Positions 1 through 9,077 of a DNA stretch of 64,000 bases are shown here, one piece after another (within the stretch, counting starts at the first letter, position 1; every line of letters starts with the position of its first letter). The stretch lies in contig JAKOYE010000111.1 in assembly GCA_029780675.1 (NCBI GenBank), positions 1 to 64,000 on the forward strand, written 5' to 3'. A program made the translations under genes and the position numbers. The DNA comes from Actinomycetes bacterium (GTDB taxonomy: Bacteria; Actinomycetota; Actinomycetes; Mycobacteriales; Mycobacteriaceae). The notes below the pieces were generated by a model. It worked only from the letters and a program-made list of their open reading frames with translations. It had not been told where the DNA came from and did no database searches.

Positions 1-215
1 GCCAGCGCGTTGACGACGTCGACCGCCCCGAACAGAGGGGCGTCAGCCGGGAGGTGCTCAAGGGTCTCGGCCGCAGCGGCGATAGCCGCAGCCGTGTGAC
101 TGACGGCGTCGGCCAGGGCGTCATCGACCGGCGCGGTGTAACTCGAGCAGAACGCACACACGTCCCCCTCGGTGGTGGGAACGGTGCAGTGCCTGCACTC
201 GGATATGCTCGACAT
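1..215 (-). CDS. Small zinc-ribbon-like protein, 3' end outside window
   Basis: This reading frame runs off the left edge of the window, so only the first 71 codons are seen. The start at 215 is preceded by GAAGGAG about eight bases upstream. The N-terminus carries two CxxC pairs (ECRHC at residues 6-10 and CAFC at 20-23), as in a four-cysteine zinc ribbon, followed by an Ala/Asp-rich helical stretch. An alternative in-frame ATG at 308 overlaps the stop of the upstream excisionase-like gene as ATGA, which would add 31 residues and couple the two genes. Its place next to the excisionase and integrase suggests an element or prophage protein. I do not recognise the family and infer no function beyond probable metal binding. 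Confidence 0.5.
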   Translation of the reverse strand, partial: MSSISECRHCTVPTTEGDVCAFCSSYTAPVDDALADAVSHTAAAIAAAAETLEHLPADAPLFGAVDVVNAL

Positions 216-307
216 GACTGAGACTCCTTCGTAGTGGTGGGCGTTGAGGTCTCGGCCCTCGGTCGGCGTTCCAGCGCCGCCGGGGGCGTTTCTCGTTACG
301 GCGCTCA

Positions 308-535
308 TCAGGCAGCACCTCGGGGGTCGTCGGTGCCGCCGCCGGTCGCGTCCAGCCTGTCGATGAAGTCGCTGATGGCGGCCTCGGGGATGAGGCGGCG
401 GCGTCCGACCTTGCAGCTGCGCAACTGGCCGCTGGCCATGAGTGCGAACACGGTTGACCTGCCGACGCCGAGGCGGTCCATGACCGATTCGACGCTGTGC
501 AGCCGAGCCATCCGCTCCGCTTCCCGTTCTGCCAT
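308..535 (-). CDS. Excisionase-like helix-turn-helix protein
   Basis: A 75-residue DNA-binding protein with one MerR/HTH_17-like winged helix: the segment from SVESVMDRLGVGRSTVFAL through GRRRLIPEAAISDFI is the usual excisionase/AlpA-type pattern. Such proteins bend DNA at attachment sites to direct excision, or act as small regulators. The start at 535 was chosen because AAAGGAG lies seven bases upstream; a longer frame from 565 has no such site. It is divergent from the XRE regulator, and its stop overlaps a possible start of the next gene. Together with the integrase about 0.8 kb away, it fits an integrated element. Whether it is a true excisionase or only a regulator cannot be decided from sequence. 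Confidence 0.8.
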   Translation of the reverse strand: MAEREAERMARLHSVESVMDRLGVGRSTVFALMASGQLRSCKVGRRRLIPEAAISDFIDRLDATGGGTDDPRGAA

Positions 536-546
536 GATTCTCCTTT

Positions 547-617
547 GTTCTGGAATGCGACACAAAACTGAGCTACCGTTCTGTTATGGCGCAAGCATAC
601 ACAGACGTTCTAGAACG
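547..617. promoter_or_regulatory. Divergent control region with three GTTCT sites
   Basis: The 109 bases between the excisionase-like gene and the XRE regulator carry three related motifs: GTTCTGGAAT at 547-556, GTTCTGTTAT at 578-587 and GTTCTAGAAC at 607-616. The last lies inside a perfect 12-base palindrome, CGTTCTAGAACG, at 606-617. Spacings are 31 and 29 bases, close to three helical turns. This looks like an operator set for the adjacent XRE repressor controlling both directions. No confident -10/-35 pair was assigned. Confidence 0.5.
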
Positions 618-644
618 CTGGCGAATCCGTGGGAGTATGTCGCA

Positions 645-1364
645 ATGCCGAACATTGACCCTGACGTGAAAGCGTGGGAACTGGACCTCGCTGCGCGATT
701 CGGCGAGGCCGTGCAGAAGCGGCGCAACGCTCTGCACCTCACCGCGCAGCAACTCGCGCAACGGACAGCTGATCTCGGTTATCCCATTACGCGCGTGGCT
801 ATTTCGAAGATCGAAGGCAACAAGCGCGCGGGCAAGGTCGACGTCGCCGAGTTGATCGTCCTCGCAAAGGCCCTCGAATTGCCGCCGGTCCTACTGCTCT
901 ATCCCGGGTTCCCCGAGGGCTACGACGTGACGATTGATGAGAGTTACGGCCCCGGCGAGTCGTTCTCGATTTCCTTTCCTGCTGACGTCGACACACTGCC
1001 TGGCCAACGTGAGAGCAGTCGGGACGCGGCCCTGTGGTTCGCGGGTCAACTGCCGTCGATGTGGCAGTCAGGCGGCGAGCCCATCGACGACTCACCCGGC
1101 AGGGTCGGCGCGGGCATGGTCCAGGCGGACGCGCTGGCATTGGAAACTGCCGACCAACTCGACGCGCAACGTAAGCACGCTGAGCGCGATGATATTTCGC
1201 CGGGTGAGGCGGAAAGTACACGACGTCAGATCAAGCACAGTGAGGCGTTGGTAGCGCGGCTTCGTCACAGCATCAGGAACGACCAGGATCGTTTGTGGGG
1301 TGCCTGGGACGAGCGTCAAGAGCGTGCGCGCCAGTCGCTGCGGGCCAGGGGTGTCGACCGATGA
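645..1364 (+). CDS. XRE-family transcriptional regulator of the integrated element
   Basis: A 239-residue protein with an N-terminal Cro/CI-type helix-turn-helix: RRNALHLTAQQLAQRTADLG, then a segment ending AISKIEGNKR (about residues 26-62). The C-terminal half is charged and probably coiled coil. The ATG at 645 was chosen over an open upstream extension to 234 because it begins the recognisable regulator and leaves room for the divergent promoter. The stop overlaps the integrase start (ATGA at 1361-1364), so regulator and integrase are translationally coupled. It probably acts as the element's repressor at the GTTCT sites upstream; that link is inferred from position. Confidence 0.8.
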   Translation: MPNIDPDVKAWELDLAARFGEAVQKRRNALHLTAQQLAQRTADLGYPITRVAISKIEGNKRAGKVDVAELIVLAKALELPPVLLLYPGFPEGYDVTIDESYGPGESFSISFPADVDTLPGQRESSRDAALWFAGQLPSMWQSGGEPIDDSPGRVGAGMVQADALALETADQLDAQRKHAERDDISPGEAESTRRQIKHSEALVARLRHSIRNDQDRLWGAWDERQERARQSLRARGVDR

Positions 1365-2545
1365 GTAGGCAGCAGCTTCCGCCGCAGATCAAGAAAGTCG
1401 AGATTGCCGACCGCAAGACCGGCAAGCGAATCGTCCGCTATCAGTTGACCGTTGACGCGGGTATCAATGCGGAAACAGGTAAGCGGCAACAGGTTCGGCG
1501 ACGGTATGCAACCGAGCGGCTGGCGCGTGATGCGCTCGCCAGCATTACCGACGCTGCGGTGCAAGGCTCGTTCGTACCGAAGCGCACCATCACAGTGCGC
1601 GAGGTCTGCGAGAACTACGTCTCGGGACGACACAAGTTGCGCGCGACGTCGAAAGCGAAGCTGACCTATGACTTGCAACCGCTGATCGAACGCCACGGCG
1701 GCGAGCCGGTGCAACGGTTGACCAAGGCGCACGTCGACTCGCTTGTGGCCGACCTCTTGGCCGGCGGAACGCAGACGGGGAAGGGGAGGACTCGTCGGCC
1801 TTGGGGTGCAATCGCGGTAAACAAGTTCACGCAGACCGTGTCGATGGTGCTGGCCGATGCGCAGCGCCAGGGCCTCGTCTCCCGCAACGTCGCGGAGCAC
1901 GTTGACGCTGTGGCGGTCGGGTACCGCAGCGTCGACACGTACACCGAGAACGAAGTGAGGACGCTACTGGCGGCGATCGCCGACGACCGGCTCGGGCACG
2001 CTTGGGAACTGGCTTTGTGCGGCCTGCGGCGCGGGGAGATAGCCGGTCTGCGGTGGTCCGATGTAGACCTCGACAGCAAGACCCTGTCTGTTGCGAACAA
2101 CAGGGTGGACGCAGGCGGCAAGGCCGTGGAGAACGATCCAAAGTCGGCTATGTCGCGGCGGACGCTGCCGCTGCCGGATCGGCTCGTCACCGTGTTGCGG
2201 GCGGCTAAGGCTCGCCAGGCCGCCGAGCGGCTCGCGCTGGGAAGTGACTACGGTTCGGGCCTTTACGTGGCGTCGAATGAGGCGGGCGAGCCTTACCACC
2301 CGCAAGTGCTGTCGCGGTCGTGGCGTGACGCGACCGAGCGGGCCGGGTTGAGGCCGATCAAGTTGCACGCGGCCAGACACACGGCGGCGACTGCGATGCA
2401 CCTGGCGGGTGTGCCGGTGGCGGTGATCGCGGCGTGGATCGGGCATAAGGACGCGAGCCTCACCATGCGCCTGTACGCGCACTCGCAGGACGATGCGCTA
2501 CGCGCGGCGGGTGACACTTTCGAGCGGGTTGTGACAACGCCGTGA
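1361..2545 (+). CDS. Tyrosine recombinase / phage-type integrase
   Basis: A 394-residue site-specific recombinase with an N-terminal arm-binding region (about 10-70), a core-binding SAM-like domain (about 70-170) and a C-terminal catalytic domain. Catalytic landmarks are visible: the first Arg in ALCGLRRGEIAGLRW, the HxxR box in KLHAARHTAATAM, the His in WIGHKDASL, and the nucleophilic Tyr in MRLYAHSQDD. The family integrates or excises DNA at attachment sites, very often in tRNA genes. It ends 50 bases from the 3' end of tRNA-Gly, the expected place for an integrase next to its attachment site. The ATG at 1361 overlaps the regulator stop. It appears intact and potentially active. Confidence 0.92.
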   Translation: MSRQQLPPQIKKVEIADRKTGKRIVRYQLTVDAGINAETGKRQQVRRRYATERLARDALASITDAAVQGSFVPKRTITVREVCENYVSGRHKLRATSKAKLTYDLQPLIERHGGEPVQRLTKAHVDSLVADLLAGGTQTGKGRTRRPWGAIAVNKFTQTVSMVLADAQRQGLVSRNVAEHVDAVAVGYRSVDTYTENEVRTLLAAIADDRLGHAWELALCGLRRGEIAGLRWSDVDLDSKTLSVANNRVDAGGKAVENDPKSAMSRRTLPLPDRLVTVLRAAKARQAAERLALGSDYGSGLYVASNEAGEPYHPQVLSRSWRDATERAGLRPIKLHAARHTAATAMHLAGVPVAVIAAWIGHKDASLTMRLYAHSQDDALRAAGDTFERVVTTP

Positions 2546-2640
2546 CACGGAGGCTGGGAATCGAACGGATCGAACAGCATTCGCGCTGGTAGAGATGGAG
2601 CCGATGACGGGAATCGAACCCGCGTATTCAGCTTGGGAAG
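2546..2640. other. Probable attachment-site junction at tRNA-Gly 3' end
   Basis: The integrase stop and the 3' end of tRNA-Gly are separated by 50 bases. The T-arm sequence GGGAATCGAAC occurs at 2609-2619 inside the tRNA and again, in the same orientation, at 2556-2566 inside this spacer, 53 bases away. Elements that enter tRNA genes usually reuse the 3' part of the gene as the crossover core, so the core is expected within about 2596-2640. The other junction lies left of this window, so a matching copy could not be checked. Confidence 0.45.
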
Positions 2641-2669
2641 CTGATGTTCTGCCATTGAACTACATCGGC
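2596..2669 (-). tRNA. tRNA-Gly, anticodon CCC
   Basis: Read on the minus strand, the gene has a 7-bp acceptor stem (GCCGATG with CATCGGC), a D-arm (GTTCAATGGCAGAAC), an anticodon stem TCAGC/GCTGA around the loop TTCCCAA (anticodon CCC, reading GGG codons), and a T-arm with GGTTCGATTCC. The discriminator is T, and CCA is encoded at 2596-2598. It lies just upstream of dcd on the opposite strand. Its 3' end faces the integrase, so it is the probable integration target; the gene itself looks complete. Confidence 0.95.
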
Positions 2670-2719
2670 ATGTGCTGCTGGAGAAGGATAGCAACCCCGG
2701 GGCCGTTACGCTCTCACCC

Positions 2720-3295
2720 GTGCTGCTCTCCGATCGCGACATCCGCGCCGAGATCGCCGGCGGACGGCTCGGCATCGACCCGTACGACGACGCCCTGGTG
2801 CAGCCGTCCAGCGTCGACGTCCGATTGGACAACCTGTTCCGGGTGTTCAACAACACTCGCTACACCCACATCGACCCGGCCCAGCAGCAGGACGAACTCA
2901 CCAGCCTGGTGCAGGCCGCCGATGACGAACCCTTCGTTCTGCATCCCGGCGAGTTCGTCCTGGGGGCGACGCTGGAATGCTGCACCCTGCCCGATGACCT
3001 GGCCGGCCGGCTCGAGGGCAAGTCGTCGCTGGGACGGCTGGGGCTGCTGACCCACTCCACCGCGGGCTTCATCGACCCTGGCTTCTCCGGTCACATCACC
3101 CTGGAGTTGTCGAACGTGGCGAACCTGCCGATCACCCTGTGGCCGGGGATGAAGATCGGCCAGTTATGCCTGCTGCGGCTGACCAGCCCGGCCGAGCACC
3201 CCTACGGCAGTACGGCGGTCGGCTCGAAGTATCAGGGGCAGCGTGGGCCCACCCCGTCACGGTCCTATCTCAACTTTCGCGCGCCGCAGCGGTAA
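2720..3295 (+). CDS. dcd: dCTP deaminase (bifunctional-type)
   Basis: A 191-residue enzyme of the dCTP deaminase/dUTPase trimeric fold that makes dUMP precursors for thymidylate synthesis. The M. tuberculosis enzyme converts dCTP directly to dUMP and is about 190 residues. Family motifs are present: [14 protein letters not shown] (catalytic Arg/Ser and nucleotide binding), [19 protein letters not shown], and the C-terminal [14 protein letters not shown] that closes over the phosphates. The GTG at 2720 was chosen because it starts MLLSDRD as in relatives. A TACGCT -10-like hexamer ends seven bases before it, so the mRNA is probably leaderless. Confidence 0.97.
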   Translation: MLLSDRDIRAEIAGGRLGIDPYDDALVQPSSVDVRLDNLFRVFNNTRYTHIDPAQQQDELTSLVQAADDEPFVLHPGEFVLGATLECCTLPDDLAGRLEGKSSLGRLGLLTHSTAGFIDPGFSGHITLELSNVANLPITLWPGMKIGQLCLLRLTSPAEHPYGSTAVGSKYQGQRGPTPSRSYLNFRAPQR

Positions 3296-3355
3296 CGGCC
3301 GGGCTCCCCGTGGCGATGAACCGGGTAGTCGGTTCAAGTTCAGGGGTGAGGCCTG

Positions 3356-5131
3356 GTGGAGGTCGTTCTTGGTGTGTCGATGACACCCACGGCTGTCCGG
3401 ATGGTGCTCGTCGAGGGCGCCGATGGTGGGGGTGTCACGCTCGACAGCAATGTCGTTGACGTGCCGATCGGCGATGCGGGGCACTCCGGCGCGGCCGAGC
3501 AGGTGGTGGCCGCGATTCTCGGCACCCGGGAGAGCGTTGACGAGGGCGCGCACCGGTTGGCGGCGATCGGTGTGGCGTGGACCGATCACGCTGACGGTAG
3601 GCGGCTGCGGCAGGCGCTGCGCGCCGATGACATCAGTGACGTCGTGATGGTGTCCGAACTGCACGCCGCCAGCGCGCTCGCTCAGGCGGTCGGGCGCACG
3701 ATCGGCTACGAACGCACGGCCCTGCTGTTCGTTGAAGCGTCCGACCCCGACCCGGCCGGCGCCGTGGCCCGCAGGTTGACCGTCACGATGGCAGTGGTGC
3801 GGACGGTCGACGGCGCGGTGGTGGCGGTTCAGACCAGGGCTTCGAACGCCGATGACATCGCCGCCGACCTTCAGGACGTGGTGGCCGCCCTCGAACTCGC
3901 CGCGGAACCCCCGCAGGCGGTGTTCCTGATCGGCGCCGGACTGGACGTGGCGGCGCTGTCCGCGCGGATCGCCGAGGGTACCCCGCTGCCGGTGCACGCT
4001 CCCGACGACGCCGACCTGGCCCTGGCCCGCGGGGCCGCGCTGGCTGCGGCGGGCACACCGCGATTCGAGGCCGAGACGGTCGCCGTGGCTGCCGGCTCGG
4101 CGGGATCCACCGGCCGGTTCGGGTCCGCCGCTGACACCGTGGCAGGGGCGACGCAGATGGCCCCGGCCGGATACATGGCTCCGCTGGGCTACAGCGCCGT
4201 TATCGACGACGACGATGACGCTGTCACCCCCGACATCGACGAGTCACCGGCCGACGAGTCCGGGCTTTTCGCGGAGTCCGAGCTCACTGACGAGTCCGGG
4301 CTGACTGACGAGTCCGATGAGTCGGAGGAGAAGCCGTTCCTGTTGGTCGGCAGCACCTTGGCGACCATCTTCGTGGTCGGTGTCGTCGCGCTGGTGATCT
4401 CGTTGGCGGTCAGCATCCGGCCAGCGGTGGAACAGCGACCGGGCGAGACGCGCACCCCAGCCGTCCCGACCGCGGCGGGGGAGGCGGCCGAAACGGGGTC
4501 GTCCACGGCTCTCGAGACCATTCAGGCCCCTGTGCCGGTGGTCCGGGAAGCACCCCGGACGGCGTTTGCGCCCGCGCCGGCGGCACGGCCCCAGCCTCCT
4601 GTCCCTGCTGCACCGGCAGGTCCGGCCTCGGTGCTCCCTGCTGCGCCGGCGGCTCCTGCTCCGGTGCTTCCCGCCGCGTCCGCGCCTGTGCCACCGGCTG
4701 CTTCGGCGCCTGTGGTGACCGTTCCCGCGGCGCCCGTGCCGGCGATCCCGCCGATCGTGCTTGCTCCGATGATCCCGGTCCTGCCGCCGTTCGTGCAGGC
4801 TCCGGTTCGGATTCCGACACTGCCGGCGACGGTGGCGCCTTCGGTGACTGGGCCATCGACGACAGGGCCGCCGACCACCGCTCCATCGGTGACCACTCCG
4901 TCGACTCCCACCACCCCGATCACGGCCACAGTGGTTCCGACCTCAACCCCGACGACACCGGAGGCGCCGGCGCCGACCGTGACATCGGAGGCCCCGGTGC
5001 CGACCGTGACGTCGGAGGCACCGGTGCCGACTGTGACGTCGGAGGTCTCGGTGCCGACTGTGACGTCGGAGGTCCTGATCCCGAGCTTCTCCGTCCAGAG
5101 CTCCGGTGACGACTCGGGATCAGAGGAGTGA
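3356..5131 (+). CDS. DUF7159-type membrane protein with actin-like domain and repetitive tail
   Basis: A 591-residue protein in three parts. Residues 1 to about 240 match the mycobacterial DUF7159 type; the opening EVVLGVSMTPTAVRMVLVEG and the later pattern FLIGAGLDV... ARGAALAAA recall the ASKHA (actin/Hsp70) fold, though I see no full catalytic set. An acidic linker (about 280-320, DESGLTDESDESEE) leads to one membrane segment (LATIFVVGVVALVISLAVSI, about 327-346). The remaining 240 residues are Ala/Pro/Thr-rich, presumably outside the membrane, and end in four 9-residue repeats and EVLIPSF. GTG at 3356 follows GGTGAGG. Function is unknown. The same architecture and a similar C-terminal peptide occur in the protein at 16099-18099. 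Confidence 0.8.
   Translation: MEVVLGVSMTPTAVRMVLVEGADGGGVTLDSNVVDVPIGDAGHSGAAEQVVAAILGTRESVDEGAHRLAAIGVAWTDHADGRRLRQALRADDISDVVMVSELHAASALAQAVGRTIGYERTALLFVEASDPDPAGAVARRLTVTMAVVRTVDGAVVAVQTRASNADDIAADLQDVVAALELAAEPPQAVFLIGAGLDVAALSARIAEGTPLPVHAPDDADLALARGAALAAAGTPRFEAETVAVAAGSAGSTGRFGSAADTVAGATQMAPAGYMAPLGYSAVIDDDDDAVTPDIDESPADESGLFAESELTDESGLTDESDESEEKPFLLVGSTLATIFVVGVVALVISLAVSIRPAVEQRPGETRTPAVPTAAGEAAETGSSTALETIQAPVPVVREAPRTAFAPAPAARPQPPVPAAPAGPASVLPAAPAAPAPVLPAASAPVPPAASAPVVTVPAAPVPAIPPIVLAPMIPVLPPFVQAPVRIPTLPATVAPSVTGPSTTGPPTTAPSVTTPSTPTTPITATVVPTSTPTTPEAPAPTVTSEAPVPTVTSEAPVPTVTSEVSVPTVTSEVLIPSFSVQSSGDDSGSEE
4961..5068 (+). repeat. Four tandem 27-bp coding repeats
   Basis: Four in-frame 27-base units at 4961, 4988, 5015 and 5042 encode EAPAPTVTS, EAPVPTVTS twice and EVSVPTVTS, followed by a degenerate fifth unit EVLIPSFSV. 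They form the distal end of the presumed extracytoplasmic tail. Copy number could vary between strains. Confidence 0.85.
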
Positions 5132-5217
5132 TCCCGCGACACCACACCTACCGTCCCTGGGCCGGTGCGGTCGATCGGCGGCAGTCGGTGCCATGAGCTG
5201 CGGTACTTTTGCCATTC

Positions 5218-5591
5218 ATGAGTACCTCGGAGATCGCGACCGTTCTTGCCTGGCATGACGCGTTGAGCGCCGGCGACCTCGACACCCTGGTGTCGCTGTC
5301 GAGCGACGACATCGAAATCGGTGACGCGGGCGGTGCCGCGCAGGGTCACGCCGCACTGCGGGAGTGGGCCGAGCGAACCGACGCCACCATCGAGGTCGGG
5401 CGCATCTACTACCACGACGGGATCGTCGTGGTGGAGGAGACCATCACCCCGCACGCCGAACCGGCCGCCGTCCGGACTGCCGGATCGGCTTTCCGGGTGG
5501 TGCATGACCACGTCACCTCGGTGTTCCGGCACGACGATCTCGTCGCAGCCCTGGCCGCCACCGAACTCACCGACGCCGACCTGCAACCTTG

Positions 5592-5592
<1 letters not shown>
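5218..5592 (+). CDS. NTF2/SnoaL-like small protein (Rv0333-like)
   Basis: A 124-residue protein of the NTF2-like/SnoaL fold: the N-terminal helix [30 protein letters not shown] and the following [17 protein letters not shown] are typical. Members bind small ligands or act as isomerases; no specific reaction can be assigned. It matches Rv0333 of M. tuberculosis in position and length, directly upstream of rmlA, whose ATG overlaps its stop (TGATG). ATG 5218 is preferred over the frame opening at 5209, because a TACTTT hexamer eight bases upstream suggests leaderless transcription. Confidence 0.8.
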
Positions 5593-6454
<862 letters not shown>

Positions 6455-6458
<4 letters not shown>

Positions 6459-7738
6459 GCACGGCGGGCAGGAGCGGAGCGACCCGGGGCGGTAGGTGTC
6501 GCGAGCACCGTCGCGATCGCGGTGGTCAACGGAACCGCCAGGGCCAGGGCGATCCCGCCGACCGCCGAACGGGCGATCTCGATGGCCACGCTCTCGCTGG
6601 TCAGCACGTCGGCCAACGACCGGTTGGCCACGCTGAACAGCAGCAGTAGCGGCAGTGAACTGCCGGCGTAGGCCAGCAGCAGGGTGTAGACCGTGCTGGC
6701 GATGTGATCGCTGCCGACCCGCATGGCCCGCAGGAAGACCTCCCGTCGCACTCCTCGGCGGGCACCGGCGGCACCGGACGCCGATGGTGCTGGGCCGAGT
6801 TGGGCCAACTCGAACACCGCCGAGGACTGCGTGATGGTGACGTCGTTGAGAACACCCAGGGAGCCGATGATGAAGCCCGCCAGCAGCAGGCCGGTGATCG
6901 ACACGTTGCCCAGGTAGGCGGCGACCTCGTTGTTCTGGTCATCGGACAGGCCGGTCAGGTGGGTGAGTTCGATGGCGCCCCAGGACAACACGGCTGCCAG
7001 CAGCATCGCGGTCAGGGTGCCCAGCAGGGCGGCGCTGGTCCGCAGGCTGATCCCGTGGGCCAGATAGATCACCGCGAAGAGGATGGCCGCCGACGCCACC
7101 AGCGCCACCGGAACAGCCGGGGCGCCGTCGCGCAGGGCGGGCAGCAGGAACACCACAAGCACCCCGAAGGCGATCGCGATCCCCATCAGCGCCCGCAGTC
7201 CCCGCCACCGGGCCACCGCGACGATCACGATGGCGAACAGGGCGGCCAACCCGATCAGCGGCCAGGTCCGTTCGTAGTCGTAGAACCCGTAGGTTGTCGC
7301 GCCCTGGGGATCGACCTGTCGGAACACCCGGATGGTCTGGCCGGCAAGGAGGTTGGGTTGGCCGGGTCCGCGGGAGAATTCCAGCAGGGTGCCGGCTCCG
7401 GCGTTCGGACCGGATTCGATGGCGATAAGGGCTTGTACGCAGGTTCCGGCACCGGGCAGTCCCGGAGCCGGGCCGGCGGTGAGCACCGCCCCCGCAGACG
7501 GACTGCCGCAGTCGGCCAGGGAGCTTGAGGTGACCTGACCCCGTTCGGTGGTCACCGACCCGCCTTCGGTGCTCTGGAACGGCAACGGAATGTCGGCCTT
7601 GCTCCCGGACGGCCACAGCAACACCGCACCCACCACGACGGCGAGGCCGATCATGCTCAGTGCGATGACCACCAGACGCGCCGCCAGGGGGCCCAGCGGA
7701 GCAGGCCCGTGGGCGGCATGGGAATGCGAGTGCGCCAC
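6455..7738 (-). CDS. YibE/F-family multi-pass membrane protein
   Basis: A 427-residue membrane protein. It has an N-terminal His-rich cytosolic start (AHSHSHAAH), a first membrane segment (about 22-44), a periplasmic OB-like region (about 50-155), then seven or more hydrophobic segments. The stretches [10 protein letters not shown] and [20 protein letters not shown] are characteristic of the YibE/F family. Their role is not settled; transport is usually proposed. GTG 7738 lies three bases after the stop of aspC on the same strand, so the two are probably co-transcribed. The His-rich N-terminus might bind metal, but nothing else supports that. Confidence 0.88.
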
Positions 7739-7741
7739 CGG

Positions 7742-9007
7742 CTACTGGCGGTAACTCGCCAGGAAGTTGCCCAGTCGCTCGATGGCCTTGGCGAGGTCCC
7801 GAGACCATGGCAGGGTGACGATCCGCAGATGGTCCGGGGCCGGCCAGTTGAACCCGGTGCCCTGGGTCAGCAGGATCTTCTCCTCGAGCAGCAGATCCAG
7901 GACGAGCTTCTCGTCATCGACGATGTCGTGAACCTCGGGGTCGAGGCGCGGGAAGACGTACAGCGCCCCCTCGGGTTTGACGCAGGACACGCCCGGGATC
8001 TCGTTCAGCTTGGTCACGGCCACGTCCCGCTGTTCGAGCAGACGGCCGCCGGGCAGCACCAGGTCGTCGATGCTCTGATGGCCGCCGAGCGCCACCTGGA
8101 TGGCGTGCTGCGCGGGCACATTCGGGCACAGCCGCATATTGGCCAGCAGGCTGATGCCCTCGATGAAGCTGGTCGCATGTTCGGTGGGGCCGGTGATCAC
8201 CAGCCACCCCGAGCGGTAACCCGCCACCCGGTAGGCCTTGGACAGGCCATTGAAGGTTAGACAGAGGAGGTCGGGCGCGACGGATGCCAGGGGAACGTGC
8301 CGGGCGTCGTCGTACAGGATCTTGTCGTAGATCTCGTCGGCCAATAGCAGCAGTTCATGCTTACGGGCCAGGTCGGCCATCTGCTGGAGGACCTCCCGGC
8401 TGTACACCGCGCCGGTCGGGTTGTTGGGGTTGATCACCACGAGCGCCTTGGTGCGTGGCGTGATCTTCGACTCCAGATCGGCGATGTCGGGCTGCCACCC
8501 GTTGGTCTCGTCGCACAGGTAGTGCACCGGTGTGCCCCCGGCCAGCGACGCCGACGCCGTCCACAGCGGGTAGTCCGGTGCGGGGATCAGCACCTGGTCG
8601 CCGTTGTCCAGGAGCGCCTGCAGGGTCATGGTGATGAGTTCGGACACACCGTTGCCGAGAAAAACCGAGTCGACGTCGAACCGCGGGAAACCGTCGACCA
8701 GCTCGTAGCGGGTGACCACCGCGCGGCGGGCCGAGAGGATGCCCTTGGAGTCGGAGTAGCCCTGCGCGTAGGGCAGCGCCTGGATCATGTCGCGCATGAT
8801 CACGTCTGGGGCTTCGAAGCCGAACGGCGCGGGGTTGCCGATGTTCAGTTTGAGGATGCGGTGGCCTTCGGCCTCCAGCCGTGCGGCGTGATCGTGAACC
8901 GGGCCGCGAATCTCGTAAAGAACGTCCTGCAGCTTGCTCGACTGCGCGAATGTCCGCGGCCGCCGGTGCGCGCTGGCGGGGTGCCACGGCAGCTGGTGGG
9001 TAGTCAC
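7742..9007 (-). CDS. aspC: PLP-dependent aminotransferase (AspC/AlaA type)
   Basis: A 421-residue class I aminotransferase equivalent to Rv0337c, annotated AspC and closely related to AlaA-type alanine/glutamate transaminases. Motifs in order: NIGNPAPFGF near the N-terminus, YSDSKGILSAR, INPNNPTGAVYS, LADEIYDKILYD (PLP ring Asp and Tyr), and the Schiff-base lysine in FNGLSKAYRVAGYRSGW, then a C-terminal Arg in HLRIVTLPW. It transfers amino groups between amino acids and 2-oxoacids in the cytosol, using PLP. It starts at GTG 9007 with almost no leader (GACAAT lies seven bases upstream). The order aspC-etfD-regulator matches M. tuberculosis, except that an EAL gene and a small secreted-protein gene are interposed here. 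Confidence 0.93.
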   Translation of the reverse strand: MTTHQLPWHPASAHRRPRTFAQSSKLQDVLYEIRGPVHDHAARLEAEGHRILKLNIGNPAPFGFEAPDVIMRDMIQALPYAQGYSDSKGILSARRAVVTRYELVDGFPRFDVDSVFLGNGVSELITMTLQALLDNGDQVLIPAPDYPLWTASASLAGGTPVHYLCDETNGWQPDIADLESKITPRTKALVVINPNNPTGAVYSREVLQQMADLARKHELLLLADEIYDKILYDDARHVPLASVAPDLLCLTFNGLSKAYRVAGYRSGWLVITGPTEHATSFIEGISLLANMRLCPNVPAQHAIQVALGGHQSIDDLVLPGGRLLEQRDVAVTKLNEIPGVSCVKPEGALYVFPRLDPEVHDIVDDEKLVLDLLLEEKILLTQGTGFNWPAPDHLRIVTLPWSRDLAKAIERLGNFLASYRQ

Positions 9008-9077
9008 GGCGTCAATTGTCCCACTCCGTGCAACGGGTTTTCGCCCGTCGGTCGCGCGGCGCCCTGGTTTAGGGGTG

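Noticed and set aside
234..644. N-terminal extension of the XRE regulator to 234
   Set aside because: It would run through the divergent excisionase-like gene and promoter; the regulator pattern begins at 645.
2600..2669. Assigning the tRNA-Gly site to mycobacteriophage L5
   Set aside because: L5 also uses a tRNA-Gly gene, but the integrase length differs and the attachment core could not be compared, so no phage name is given.
9068..9074. Reverse-complement CCCCTAA near the aspC start
   Set aside because: It is a single copy outside the iniB locus with no repeat, consistent with chance.
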